This document shows, one piece after another, positions 7,263 to 15,542 of a DNA stretch of 64,000 nt (positions are counted from its first letter, which is position 1; each line of letters starts with the position of its first letter). Position numbers and translations under genes: made by a program. Source of the stretch: CAVQCJ01 sp963849365. GTDB lineage: Bacteria > Actinomycetota > Actinomycetes > Prado026. The stretch spans positions 248,001 through 312,000 of the forward strand of contig CAWKHA010000003.1 of NCBI GenBank assembly GCA_963849365.1, given 5' to 3'. The notes beneath the pieces were generated by a model that did no database searches, was not told where the DNA came from, and worked only from the letters and a program-made list of their open reading frames with translations.

Positions 7263-8978
7263 GTGACCGAGCACGCGCACCACGATCCCGAGGCCACCAC
7301 TCTCAGCGGCAGCAAGTGGGCCGTCTTCGTGCCCACGGACGAAGGCCACCCCCGACGCTGGGCCATCCTGCGGGTGCTCGTGGTCAGCCTCCTCGTGGTC
7401 GTCCTCGACAACACCGTGCTGAACATCGCGCTGCCGACCATCCAGCGGGACCTCGGGGCCAGCCAGAGCGAGCTGATCTGGGCGGTGGACGCCTACGTCC
7501 TGGTCTTCGCGGCGCTGCTGTTCACCTGGGGCGTCCTCGGCGACAAGTACGGCCGCAAGCGGATCCTGATGATCGGCCTGACCATCTTCGGGATCGCCTC
7601 GGCCATCTGCGCGTTCTCCGCCAGCGCCGGGATGCTGATCGCGTTCCGCGCGGTCATGGGCATCGGTGGCGCCGCGGTGCTGCCGGTGACGCTGGCGATC
7701 ATCACCGTGGTCTTCCCGCGGCACGAGCGTGGCCGGGCGATCGGGCTGTGGGCCGCGGCCGTCGGTGGCGCGGTGGCGCTGGGCCCGGTGCTGGGCGGCC
7801 TGCTGCTGCAGTACCCGAACTGGACCAACTGGCTGACCGGCAACGACTGGGGATCGGTCTTCCTGATCAACGTGCCGATCGTGGCCGTCGGCCTGGTGGG
7901 GATCTGGCGGATCGTCCCCGAGACGCTCAACCCGCACCCGCAGCGGCTGGACATCGCCGGCCTGGTCATCTCGTTCGTGGGGCTGGTCTCCTTGGTCTAC
8001 GGCATCATCCACGCCTCGGAGACGCTCAGCTGGACCGCGACCTCGGTGCTCGTCCCGATCGCGTTCGGCGTCGTCGTGCTCGCCATCTTCGTCGTGTACG
8101 AGTTGCGCAGCGACCACAAGTCGTTCGACGTGTCGCTGTTCACCAACCGGGGGTACGCGGTCAGCATCACGGCGGTCAGCCTGGCGTTCTTCGCCCTCTC
8201 CGGGGTGACGTTCACGCTGCCGTTCTACCTGCAGACGCTGCGCGGCTACAGCACGCTGACGGCGGGTCTGTTCTTCGTGCCGTTCGCGGTCGGGCAGCTG
8301 CTCGCCGCGCCGCGCAGCGCGACCATGGTCGCCAGGTTCGGCTACCGGATGGTGATGACCACGGGCCTGGTCCTCGTCGGCGTCGCGCTGTTCCTGCTGA
8401 CGAAGATCGACATGGGGACCAGCCCCTGGGCGATCATCGGGATCTTCTTCCTGTTCGGCTTCGGGATGGGCAACGTCATCGCGCCGGCGTCGACGGTCAT
8501 GCAGAACGTGCTGCCGCTGGCGCGGGTGGGTGCCGGCTCGGCGGTCCAGAACACCGTGCGCCAGGTGTTCGGCGCCTTCGGCGTGGCGGTCATCGGCACG
8601 ATCCTGGCCACCCGGTACGCCAGCGCGGCGGCGGACGCGCTGTCGCCGCTGCCGGCCGGCGCCCGCGCGACCGCGTCCTCGTCGGTGCAGCTCACCCAGC
8701 TGGTCCTGCAGCACGCGCAGGCCGCGGGAGCCCCCGTCTCGGCCCTGGCCAAGGTGCGGGCCGGGGCGTACGAGGCGTTCCTGTCCGCATCGCACTTCAC
8801 GACGGCCATCTCCACGGTGGTGATCCTGATCGCGGCAGGTGTCGTGGGGTTCCTGCTGCCGCAGATCACGGTGGCTCAGGCGCCCGGTGCGGCTCCGTCC
8901 GGCGACGCGCCGCGGAGCCCGGCCCGCCAGGAGGCGGAGGCCGACGCGGAGGCCTCGGTCGTCCCGGAGACCCCGTGA
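7263..8978 (+). CDS. DHA2-family (EmrB/QacA-type) MFS efflux transporter
   Basis: A 571-residue membrane protein with about 14 hydrophobic segments, the usual count for DHA2 proton-coupled drug exporters. Signatures are VVLDNTVLNIALPTIQRDL in helix 1 (D1 motif), LGDKYGRKRILMIGL (motif A), and AVMGIGGAAVLPVTLAII (motif B/C region). Start: GTG at 7263 directly after the operator; an upstream GTG/ATG at 7182 would place the operator inside the coding region and is less likely. The C-terminal tail is hydrophilic. It overlaps tetR by four bases. Confidence 0.85.
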   Translation: MTEHAHHDPEATTLSGSKWAVFVPTDEGHPRRWAILRVLVVSLLVVVLDNTVLNIALPTIQRDLGASQSELIWAVDAYVLVFAALLFTWGVLGDKYGRKRILMIGLTIFGIASAICAFSASAGMLIAFRAVMGIGGAAVLPVTLAIITVVFPRHERGRAIGLWAAAVGGAVALGPVLGGLLLQYPNWTNWLTGNDWGSVFLINVPIVAVGLVGIWRIVPETLNPHPQRLDIAGLVISFVGLVSLVYGIIHASETLSWTATSVLVPIAFGVVVLAIFVVYELRSDHKSFDVSLFTNRGYAVSITAVSLAFFALSGVTFTLPFYLQTLRGYSTLTAGLFFVPFAVGQLLAAPRSATMVARFGYRMVMTTGLVLVGVALFLLTKIDMGTSPWAIIGIFFLFGFGMGNVIAPASTVMQNVLPLARVGAGSAVQNTVRQVFGAFGVAVIGTILATRYASAAADALSPLPAGARATASSSVQLTQLVLQHAQAAGAPVSALAKVRAGAYEAFLSASHFTTAISTVVILIAAGVVGFLLPQITVAQAPGAAPSGDAPRSPARQEAEADAEASVVPETP

Positions 8979-9646
8979 CCACGCTGACCGGCCTTCCCGT
9001 CCCGCAGCCTGAGGAGTCGCCGGCCGGCCGTGCCGACGCCGGCCCGCGGCGGGGCCGGCCGCGCAGCGCCGAGGCGGACACCGCGATCGTCGAGGCCACG
9101 CTCGAGCTGATCGCCGAGCACGGCCTGACCGGGCTGTCGGTGGAGTCGGTCGCCGTCAAGGCCGGCGTGGGCAAGGCGACCATCTACCGGCGCTGGCCGA
9201 GCAAGGAAGCGCTGGTCGAGGAGGCGCTCGCCCGGCTGGCCGAGGAGATGCCGCCGCTGGTCGCCGAGCACCCGACGGTGCGCGGGCAGCTGGTCGAGAT
9301 GCTCGAGCAGGTGCGGTGCAAGAGCCCGGAGACGCTGAGCGGACGGATCATGCCGCGGATGCTCTCGCACGCGAGCCGCTCGCCGGAGCTGTTCACGCTG
9401 TACTTCGACCAGGTGATCCGGCCGCGTCGCGAGCGGGTGGCCGCGGCCCTGCGGGCCGGCATCGAGTCCGGGGAGCTGCGTGCCGACCTGGACGTCGCGC
9501 TGGCCGTCTCGCTGGTGACCGCGCCGATGCTCTACCTCAACATGGTCCAGGCGGCGAACGGTGCGCCCGGCCCCGAGGTGTCCGCGGCCCTGGTCGACAT
9601 GGTGCTCTCCGGCATCGCCGCCCCCGCCGAGCCCCGTCGATCATGA
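8975..9646 (+). CDS. TetR-family regulator
   Basis: A 223-residue regulator whose helix-turn-helix lies at about residues 30-80 (IVEATLELIAEHGLTGLSVESVAVKAGVGKATIYRRWPSKE, signature AGVGKATIYRRW). The C-terminal domain (VTAPMLYLNMV region) is typical of TetR_C regulators linked to efflux pumps. The GTG start overlaps the pump's stop, so pump and repressor are one transcript. The predicted binding site is the inverted repeat at 7164-7250. The gene ends in the direct repeat that precedes the 9653-9720 palindrome. Confidence 0.85.
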   Translation: MTTLTGLPVPQPEESPAGRADAGPRRGRPRSAEADTAIVEATLELIAEHGLTGLSVESVAVKAGVGKATIYRRWPSKEALVEEALARLAEEMPPLVAEHPTVRGQLVEMLEQVRCKSPETLSGRIMPRMLSHASRSPELFTLYFDQVIRPRRERVAAALRAGIESGELRADLDVALAVSLVTAPMLYLNMVQAANGAPGPEVSAALVDMVLSGIAAPAEPRRS

Positions 9647-9652
9647 GCCGAG

Positions 9653-9720
9653 CCCCGTCGATCATGAGAGATGTACACGATCCGGACACGGATCCGTGTA
9701 CATCTCTCATGATCACGGGG
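9653..9720. terminator. near-perfect palindrome between convergent tetR and nadE
   Basis: The stem GATCATGAGAGATGTACAC pairs with its exact complement GTGTACATCTCTCATGATC, with CCCCGT/ACGGGG extending the base and a GATCC/GGATC inner part. It sits where two genes converge and may terminate both. A direct repeat GAGCCCCGTCGATCATGAG (first copy across the tetR stop, second forming the left arm) and the fact that the nadE stop lies in the right arm suggest an inserted repeat unit (REP-like). Confidence 0.6.
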
Positions 9721-11464
9721 GTGGGGCTGGCGGGGGTGGGGCTGGCGGGGACTCGCGCCAGCGGTTGGTGATGGGCAGGCGGCGGTCCCGGCCGAAGGCC
9801 TTGAACGAGATCTTCGGCCCGGGAGGGTACTGACGCCGCTTGAACTCCGCGGTGTCGACCAGCCGCAGCACCCGCTCGACCAGGGCCGGGTCGAAGCCGA
9901 CCGCGACGAGCTGCCGGGCGCCGCGGTCCTGCTCGACGTAGTCGTCGAGGACGTCGTCCAGCAGCGCGTAGTCCGGCAGCGAGTCGGTGTCGAGCTGTCC
10001 GGGACGCAGCTCGGCCGACGGCGGCTTGGCGATGCTGTTGGGCGGGACCGGTGGGACCTGCCCGCGGCGGACCGCCTCGTCGTTGCGCCAGCTCGCCAGG
10101 CGCCAGACGAGGGTCTTGGCGACGTCCTTGATCGGGGCGAACCCGCCCACCGCGTCGCCGTAGATGGTCGAGTACCCGACGGCCAGCTCGCTCTTGTTGC
10201 CGGTGGCGAGCACGAGGTGGCCCTCGGCGTTCGACAGCGCCATCAGCGTGGTACCGCGGACCCGCGCCTGCAGGTTCTCCGCGGCCAGCCCCGACAGGGC
10301 CAGCTCGGACTGGAAGGCGTCGACCATCGCGACGATCGGGACTGTACGGAAGTGGCAGCCGGTCCGAGCGGCCAGGTCGGCGGCGTCCTCGCGCGAGTGC
10401 TGCGACGAGTACGCGCTGGGCATGCTCACGCCGAAGACCTGGTCGGGGCCGAGCGCGTCGCAGGCGATGGCCGCGACGAGGGCGGAGTCGATGCCGCCGG
10501 ACAGGCCCAGCACGACCGAGGCGAAGCCGTTCTTTCGGACGTAGTCCCGCAGCGCCAGCGTCACGGCGGCGTACACCTCGGCGTCGTCGTCCAGGCGTGG
10601 CGCGAGCACGCGCTCGCGCGCGGGGTAGGCCGCGAGCACGCCCGCGCCGACCGTCGCGTCGACCGGGCGGGACCTGTCGGCGGCCGGCAGGTCCAGGTCG
10701 ACGACGACGAGCTGCTCGGCGAACTGCTCGGCCCGGTGCAGCAGCTGCCCGTCGGCGGTCACCACGAGGGAGTCGCCGTCGAACACCAGCTCGTCCTGCC
10801 CGCCGACCATGTTCAGGTACGCGAGCGTGCAGCCGGCCTCGGCGGCCCGGCGCCGGCACAGGTCCAGCCGGACGTCGTCCTTGGCCAGCTCGTACGGCGA
10901 CCCGTTGACGACCAGCAACAGGCCTGCGCCGGCGGCGCGGGTGGCCGCGACCGGACCGCCGTCCTGCCACAGGTCCTCGCAGATCGCCACGGCGACGTCG
11001 ACCCCGTGCACCCGGACGACACAGGTCCGGGTGCCCGGCACGAAGTAGCGGTACTCGTCGAAGACCCCGTAGTTGGGCAGGTGGTGCTTGGCGTACCGGG
11101 CCACCACCGAGCCCCGGTACAGGACCGCCGCCGCGTTCTGCGGGCTGCCGGCCGGCCGGCCGAGCTGCTCCACCGGCGCGGGGCTGCGGTCCAGGAAGCC
11201 GAGCACGACGGCCAGGTCGCCGAGCCCCTCGCCCGCGAGCGTTCCGGCGAGCGCGTCGAGGGTGCTGCGGCTGGCCTCGACGAAGGACGGCCGCAGGGCC
11301 AGGTCCTCGACCGGGTATCCGGTCAGGAACATCTCCGGGAACGCGACGAGGTGGGCGCCCTCGGCGGCGGCCTCCTTGACCAGGGCGAGCACCTGCGCAG
11401 CGTTGCCGTCCAGGTCGCCCACGGTCGGGTTCGCCTGGGCGAGCGCCACGCGCAGCTGGGCCAC
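9713..11464 (-). CDS. nadE: glutamine-dependent NAD+ synthase
   Basis: Makes NAD+ from deamido-NAD+, ATP and glutamine. The 583-residue two-domain protein has an N-terminal nitrilase-type glutaminase (catalytic Glu in FPEMFLTGYP, Cys in VAICEDLWQDGG). The C-terminal synthetase domain has the PP-loop VVLGLSGGIDSALVA near residue 320, then FGVSMPSAYSSQHS and LATGNKSELAVGYSTIYGD. The natural end appears to be near RRLPITNRWRE. The last dozen residues (SPPAPPPPAPPP) come from a 15-bp tandem repeat and the palindrome just beyond the gene. Confidence 0.95.
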   Translation of the reverse strand: MAQLRVALAQANPTVGDLDGNAAQVLALVKEAAAEGAHLVAFPEMFLTGYPVEDLALRPSFVEASRSTLDALAGTLAGEGLGDLAVVLGFLDRSPAPVEQLGRPAGSPQNAAAVLYRGSVVARYAKHHLPNYGVFDEYRYFVPGTRTCVVRVHGVDVAVAICEDLWQDGGPVAATRAAGAGLLLVVNGSPYELAKDDVRLDLCRRRAAEAGCTLAYLNMVGGQDELVFDGDSLVVTADGQLLHRAEQFAEQLVVVDLDLPAADRSRPVDATVGAGVLAAYPARERVLAPRLDDDAEVYAAVTLALRDYVRKNGFASVVLGLSGGIDSALVAAIACDALGPDQVFGVSMPSAYSSQHSREDAADLAARTGCHFRTVPIVAMVDAFQSELALSGLAAENLQARVRGTTLMALSNAEGHLVLATGNKSELAVGYSTIYGDAVGGFAPIKDVAKTLVWRLASWRNDEAVRRGQVPPVPPNSIAKPPSAELRPGQLDTDSLPDYALLDDVLDDYVEQDRGARQLVAVGFDPALVERVLRLVDTAEFKRRQYPPGPKISFKAFGRDRRLPITNRWRESPPAPPPPAPPP

Positions 11465-11492
11465 GTCATCAGCGTACGCAGCGGCTCCCGGC

Positions 11493-12296
11493 TCAGCGCA
11501 GCAGGAGGAGGGCCAGCCGCCGCCGGGTGATCCCGAGCCCCACCACGCCGATCGCGACCAGGTAGACGACGTTGGCGAGCAGACCGGCGTGCACGGTGCC
11601 GGTCGTGCACGAGCGGACGAGGTCGACGACCTGGTACAGCGGAGTCCAGCGGACCACCTGCTGCAGCGCGGGCGGGTACGTCGTCAGCGGGTAGAAGGTG
11701 GCCGAGAGCAGGAACATCGGCAGCGTCGCCAGCGTGACCCACTCGAAGTCCTGCCACGAGCGCATGTACGTGGTGCAGGCCATGCCGACCGCGGCGAACG
11801 TGAACCCGGCCAGCACCGCGATCGGCAGCACGAGCACCGCCCACCACGACAGCACCAGCCCGGTCACGACCATGAACAGCAGGAACGCGGCGGAGTACAG
11901 GATCCCCCGGCCCAGCGACCAGGCGATCTCGCCGACCGTGACGTCGGTGGGGGAGACCGGCGTGCTCAGCACCGCGTCGTACACCTTGGCGTACTTGAGC
12001 TTGAAGAAGACATTGAACGAGGTGTCGATGATCGCGCCGTTCATGATCGAGCTGGCCAGCATGGCCGGCGCGACGAACGCCGCGTAGCTGATGGTCTGCC
12101 CGCCGGGTCCGGTGACGTCGCCGACCAGCCGGCCGACCCCGACCCCCAACGAGAGCAGGTAGAACAGCGGCTCCAGCAGACCGCTGAGGAGCAGCAGCCA
12201 GCTGCGCCGGTACACGATGAGGTTGCGCTCGACGATCGCCGGCGCCCGGCTGCCCACCAGCAGCGACGGGGTCAGCCGCAGCGCGAGGGTGGCCAT
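11493..12296 (-). CDS. ABC-2 type transporter permease
   Basis: A 267-residue permease with six hydrophobic segments, starting MATLALRLTPSLLVGSRAPAIVERNLIVYRRSWLLLLSG. The layout is that of the DrrB/NodJ type of ABC-2 exporters: the N-terminal basic amphipathic stretch, then membrane spans with YAAFVAPAMLASSIMNGAI and a FEWVTLATLPMFLLSATFYP motif. Partner of the adjacent permease and ATPase. The stop of the upstream permease lies nine bases away. Confidence 0.8.
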   Translation of the reverse strand: MATLALRLTPSLLVGSRAPAIVERNLIVYRRSWLLLLSGLLEPLFYLLSLGVGVGRLVGDVTGPGGQTISYAAFVAPAMLASSIMNGAIIDTSFNVFFKLKYAKVYDAVLSTPVSPTDVTVGEIAWSLGRGILYSAAFLLFMVVTGLVLSWWAVLVLPIAVLAGFTFAAVGMACTTYMRSWQDFEWVTLATLPMFLLSATFYPLTTYPPALQQVVRWTPLYQVVDLVRSCTTGTVHAGLLANVVYLVAIGVVGLGITRRRLALLLLR

Positions 12297-12305
12297 CGCG
12301 GTCGC

Positions 12306-13106
12306 CTATCTGGCCAGCACGCGCCGGTAGGCGCGCACCGCCAGGAAGAATCCCACCACCGCGAACGCGGTCAGGTACACCAGGTGCACGCCCACCGCAG
12401 GCCACGTCAGCTCGTCCAGCGTGGCCCCGCGGACGAGCTCGACGCCGTGGTACAGCGGCGTGAGCTCGGCGACCACCCGGATCCAGGTCGGCAGCTGGGA
12501 GACCGGGAAGAACGCGCCCGAGAACAGGAACATCGGGATCCACACGAAGCGGTACAGCATCGCGAACGCCTCGTCGTTGCGGGCGTTGACCGAGAAGGCC
12601 ATCACCGGCGTCGCGAACGCCGCTGCCAGCAGCAGGGAGAACGGCAGGACCCACAGCGCTGCCGGACCGTGCGTGAGCCGGAACGCGAGCAGCACGCACA
12701 GGAAGACGACCGCGCCGGACCAGGCCCGGGCGAGCACGTACATCAGGTGGCCGACGAACACCTCCGCGGCGGTGAGCGGGGTGGCCGTCATCGCGAAGTA
12801 GGTGCGGTTCCAGCGCAGCGCCCCCATCACCGGGAACATCGACTCGTCGGTCGCGGTCTGCATCACCCCGGCCGCGAGCAGCCCCGGGGCGAGGTACTGC
12901 GCGTACGGCACGCCGTCGATGCCGCCGTTCCCGTTCACCAGCGTGCCCAGCCCGTACCCGAGCGCGAGCAGGTTGAGCACCGGGACCAGCAGCGTGTTGA
13001 CCGCGCTGCCCCGCCAGACGCGCCGGTAGACCTGCAGCCAGGCGTAGAACGCGGCCAGCGCCCGCCCGCCCGCGAACCGGTCCGACGGCACCCCGACGAC
13101 AGCCAC
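12306..13106 (-). CDS. ABC-2 type transporter permease
   Basis: A 266-residue permease paralogous to the next gene in the operon. It shares the order YAQYLAPGLLAAGVMQTA, then FVWIPMFLFSGAFFPVSQLP in the fourth-fifth membrane spans. Two permease subunits plus one ATPase suggests a heterodimeric channel. The start is four bases after the ATPase stop. Substrate unknown; lipids, polyketides or polysaccharides are typical for the family. Confidence 0.8.
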   Translation of the reverse strand: MAVVGVPSDRFAGGRALAAFYAWLQVYRRVWRGSAVNTLLVPVLNLLALGYGLGTLVNGNGGIDGVPYAQYLAPGLLAAGVMQTATDESMFPVMGALRWNRTYFAMTATPLTAAEVFVGHLMYVLARAWSGAVVFLCVLLAFRLTHGPAALWVLPFSLLLAAAFATPVMAFSVNARNDEAFAMLYRFVWIPMFLFSGAFFPVSQLPTWIRVVAELTPLYHGVELVRGATLDELTWPAVGVHLVYLTAFAVVGFFLAVRAYRRVLAR

Positions 13107-13110
13107 GGCG

Positions 13111-14064
13111 TCAGTCCACCAGCGTGCGGCCGGTCAGCCGCAGGAAGACGTCCTCGAGGCTGCTGCGGCGCACCAGGGTGCTGGCCGGGTGCAGGCCCTT
13201 GGCGTGGACGGCGGCCACCGCGGCGTCCCCGTCGTCGACGTACAGCAGCAGCCGGTCGGGCAGCACCTCGACGCGCTGGGCGATGCCGTCGAACGCACCC
13301 GCCATGTCAGCGTGCGGCCGGTTGCCGTCGGTGGTGGTCCCCGCGTACCGCAGCTCGACGACCTCACGGGTGGACCACTCCCGGATGAGCTCGGCCGGGG
13401 AGCCCTCGGCGGCGATGCGGCCTTTGTCCATCACCACGAGCCGGTCGCACAGCTGCTCGGCCTCGTCCATGTAGTGCGTGGTCAGCACCAGGGTGACGCC
13501 CTGCTCGCGGAGCTGGAAGAGCCGCTCCCAGACTGCGTGCCGGGCCTGCGGGTCCAGGCCGGTGGTGGGCTCGTCGAGCAGGAGCAGCTCGGGTTCGTTG
13601 ACCAGGGACCTGGCGATGGTCAGCCGCCGCTTCATCCCGCCGGACAGCGGCTCGACCTTCGAGGTGGCGCGTTCGGACAGCTGGACGAACTCCAGCAGCC
13701 GGTCCGCCCGCGGCCGGGCGACCGAGCGCGGGATCCCGAAGTACCGCGCGTAGATCAGCAGGTTGTCCCGGACGCTCAGGTCCAGGTCGAGCGTGTCGTC
13801 CTGCGGGACCACCCCGATCCGGGCCCGGATCTGCGGCCCGTGCGTGGCCGGGTCCAGGCCGAACAGGTGCAGCTCACCGCCGGAGACCGGGGACACGCAC
13901 CCGATCATCCGCATCGTCGAGCTCTTGCCGGCGCCGTTGGGGCCGAGGAAGCCGAACGCCTCCCCGCGGCTGACCTCGACGTCGATGCCGTCGACCGCGA
14001 CCGCGTCGCCGAACTTCTTGGTCAGCCCGCGGGCGCTGATCAGCGGCTGTTCGGGAGCGGACAC
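13111..14064 (-). CDS. ABC transporter ATP-binding protein (DrrA/NodI type)
   Basis: A 317-residue ATPase driving the two permeases downstream. It has Walker A GPNGAGKSS, Q-loop VVPQDDTLD, signature LSGGMKRRL and Walker B LLLLDEPTTGLD. A DrrA-type C-terminal extension of about 80 residues follows the conserved TTHYMDEAEQLCDRLVVMDKG. The GTG start (VSAPEQPLISARGLTKKFG) is chosen because it directly precedes the domain; earlier in-frame codons lie antisense to glnA2. It is transcribed divergently from glnA2 across about 100 bases. Confidence 0.88.
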   Translation of the reverse strand: MSAPEQPLISARGLTKKFGDAVAVDGIDVEVSRGEAFGFLGPNGAGKSSTMRMIGCVSPVSGGELHLFGLDPATHGPQIRARIGVVPQDDTLDLDLSVRDNLLIYARYFGIPRSVARPRADRLLEFVQLSERATSKVEPLSGGMKRRLTIARSLVNEPELLLLDEPTTGLDPQARHAVWERLFQLREQGVTLVLTTHYMDEAEQLCDRLVVMDKGRIAAEGSPAELIREWSTREVVELRYAGTTTDGNRPHADMAGAFDGIAQRVEVLPDRLLLYVDDGDAAVAAVHAKGLHPASTLVRRSSLEDVFLRLTGRTLVD

Positions 14065-14122
14065 GGTCCCCGAACCTAGCGCGCCGCGCCGACCCCGGTC
14101 GCGCAGGTTTCCGCGCCCGCCC

Positions 14123-14138
14123 GTAACACGCCGGAAAC
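14123..14138 (+). promoter_or_regulatory. GlnR-like half-site pair before glnA2
   Basis: GTAAC (14123-14127), a six-base spacer, then GAAAC (14134-14138). This is one a-b pair of the GlnR operator, which in full form has two such pairs; the second pair is not present with correct spacing. It lies 24 bases before the glnA2 GTG, closer than a usual activator site. Confidence 0.4.
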
Positions 14139-14161
14139 ACGGCGCGGTCAGACTCCGGCAC

Positions 14162-15499
14162 GTGGACAAGCAGCAGGAGTTCGTCCTCCGCACGCTCGAA
14201 GAGCGGGACATCCGCTTCGTCCGGCTCTGGTTCACCGACGTGCTCGGGTTCCTGAAGTCGGTGGCGGTGGCCCCCGCCGAGCTCGAGGGAGCGTTCGCCG
14301 AGGGGATCGGCTTCGACGGCTCGGCGATCGAGGGCTTCGCCCGGGTGTACGAGTCCGACATGCTCGCCAAGCCGGACCCGGCGACCTTCCAGGTGCTCCC
14401 GTGGCGGTCCGAGGCCCCGGGGGCGGCGCGCATGTTCTGCGACATCCTGCTGCCGGACGGCACGCCGTCGTACGCCGACCCCCGGTACGTGCTCAAGCGG
14501 GCCCTGACGAAGGCGGCCGATCTGGGCTTCACCTTCTACACGCACCCGGAGATCGAGTTCTTCCTGTTCGAGCGCAAGCCGGGGCCGGGCGAGCTGCCGG
14601 TGCCCATCGACACCAGCGGCTACTTCGACCACACCCCGCACGGCCTGGGCCAGGACTTCCGCCGGCAGGCGATCACCGTGCTCGAGTCGATGGGGATCTC
14701 GGTGGAGTTCAGCCACCACGAGGGCGCCCCCGGCCAGAACGAGATCGACCTGCGGTACGCCGACGCGCTGACCACGGCCGACAACATCATGACCTTCCGC
14801 CTGGTGATGAAGCAGGTCGCGCTGGAGCAGGGCATCTACGCCTCGTTCATGCCCAAGCCGTTCGCCGAGCACCCCGGGTCGGGCATGCACACCCACCTGT
14901 CGCTCTTCGAGGGCGACCGGAACGCGTTCTTCGAGGCCGGCGCCCAGTTCCAGCTGTCCAAGGTGGGGCGGGCGTTCATCGCCGGCCTGCTGCGGCACGC
15001 TGCGGAGATCACGGCCGTGACCGACCAGTGGGTCAACTCGTACAAGCGGCTGTACGGCGGCGGCGAGGCGCCCGCGTACGTCTGCTGGGGGCACAACAAC
15101 CGCTCGGCGATGGTGCGGGTGCCGATGTACAAGCCGGCCAAGGGCCAGTCGACCCGGATCGAGGTGCGCTCGCTGGACAGCGCGTGCAACCCGTACCTGG
15201 CATTCGCGCTGCTGCTGGCCGCCGGGCTCAAGGGCGTCGAGGAGGGGTACGAGCTGCCCGACGGAGCCGAGGACGACGTCTGGTCGCTGACCGAGGCGGA
15301 GCGGCGGGCCCTGGGCATCCGCCCGCTGCCGCAGAACCTCAGCGAGGCGGTGACCGCCATGGAGGGCAGCGAGCTGGTCGCGGAGACCCTCGGCGAGCAC
15401 GTGTTCGACTTCTTCCTGCGCAACAAGCGCCGCGAGTGGGAGGAGTACCGCGCCCAGGTGACGCCGTTCGAGCGGGACCGCTACCTGTCCGTCCTGTAG
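14162..15499 (+). CDS. glnA2: glutamine synthetase, GlnA2 type
   Basis: A 445-residue glutamine synthetase-fold enzyme. It has DVLGFLKSVAVAPAELEGAF at the N-terminus, IGFDGSAIEGF, the ATP/metal segment FYTHPEIEFFLFE, then SFMPKPFAEHPGSGMHTHLSLF, and YGGGEAPAYVCWGHNNRSAMVRVP. It is shorter than the main GlnA at 47.6 kb and lies directly before glnE, the arrangement known for mycobacterial and streptomycete glnA2. It may act on glutamate or, as reported for some homologues, on other amines; the sequence alone does not decide. GTG start, no strong ribosome site seen. Confidence 0.9.
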   Translation: MDKQQEFVLRTLEERDIRFVRLWFTDVLGFLKSVAVAPAELEGAFAEGIGFDGSAIEGFARVYESDMLAKPDPATFQVLPWRSEAPGAARMFCDILLPDGTPSYADPRYVLKRALTKAADLGFTFYTHPEIEFFLFERKPGPGELPVPIDTSGYFDHTPHGLGQDFRRQAITVLESMGISVEFSHHEGAPGQNEIDLRYADALTTADNIMTFRLVMKQVALEQGIYASFMPKPFAEHPGSGMHTHLSLFEGDRNAFFEAGAQFQLSKVGRAFIAGLLRHAAEITAVTDQWVNSYKRLYGGGEAPAYVCWGHNNRSAMVRVPMYKPAKGQSTRIEVRSLDSACNPYLAFALLLAAGLKGVEEGYELPDGAEDDVWSLTEAERRALGIRPLPQNLSEAVTAMEGSELVAETLGEHVFDFFLRNKRREWEEYRAQVTPFERDRYLSVL

Positions 15500-15542
15500 C
15501 GCCTCGCGCCGGCGCGCGGGACCGATCCTCTAGCGTCGAGCC

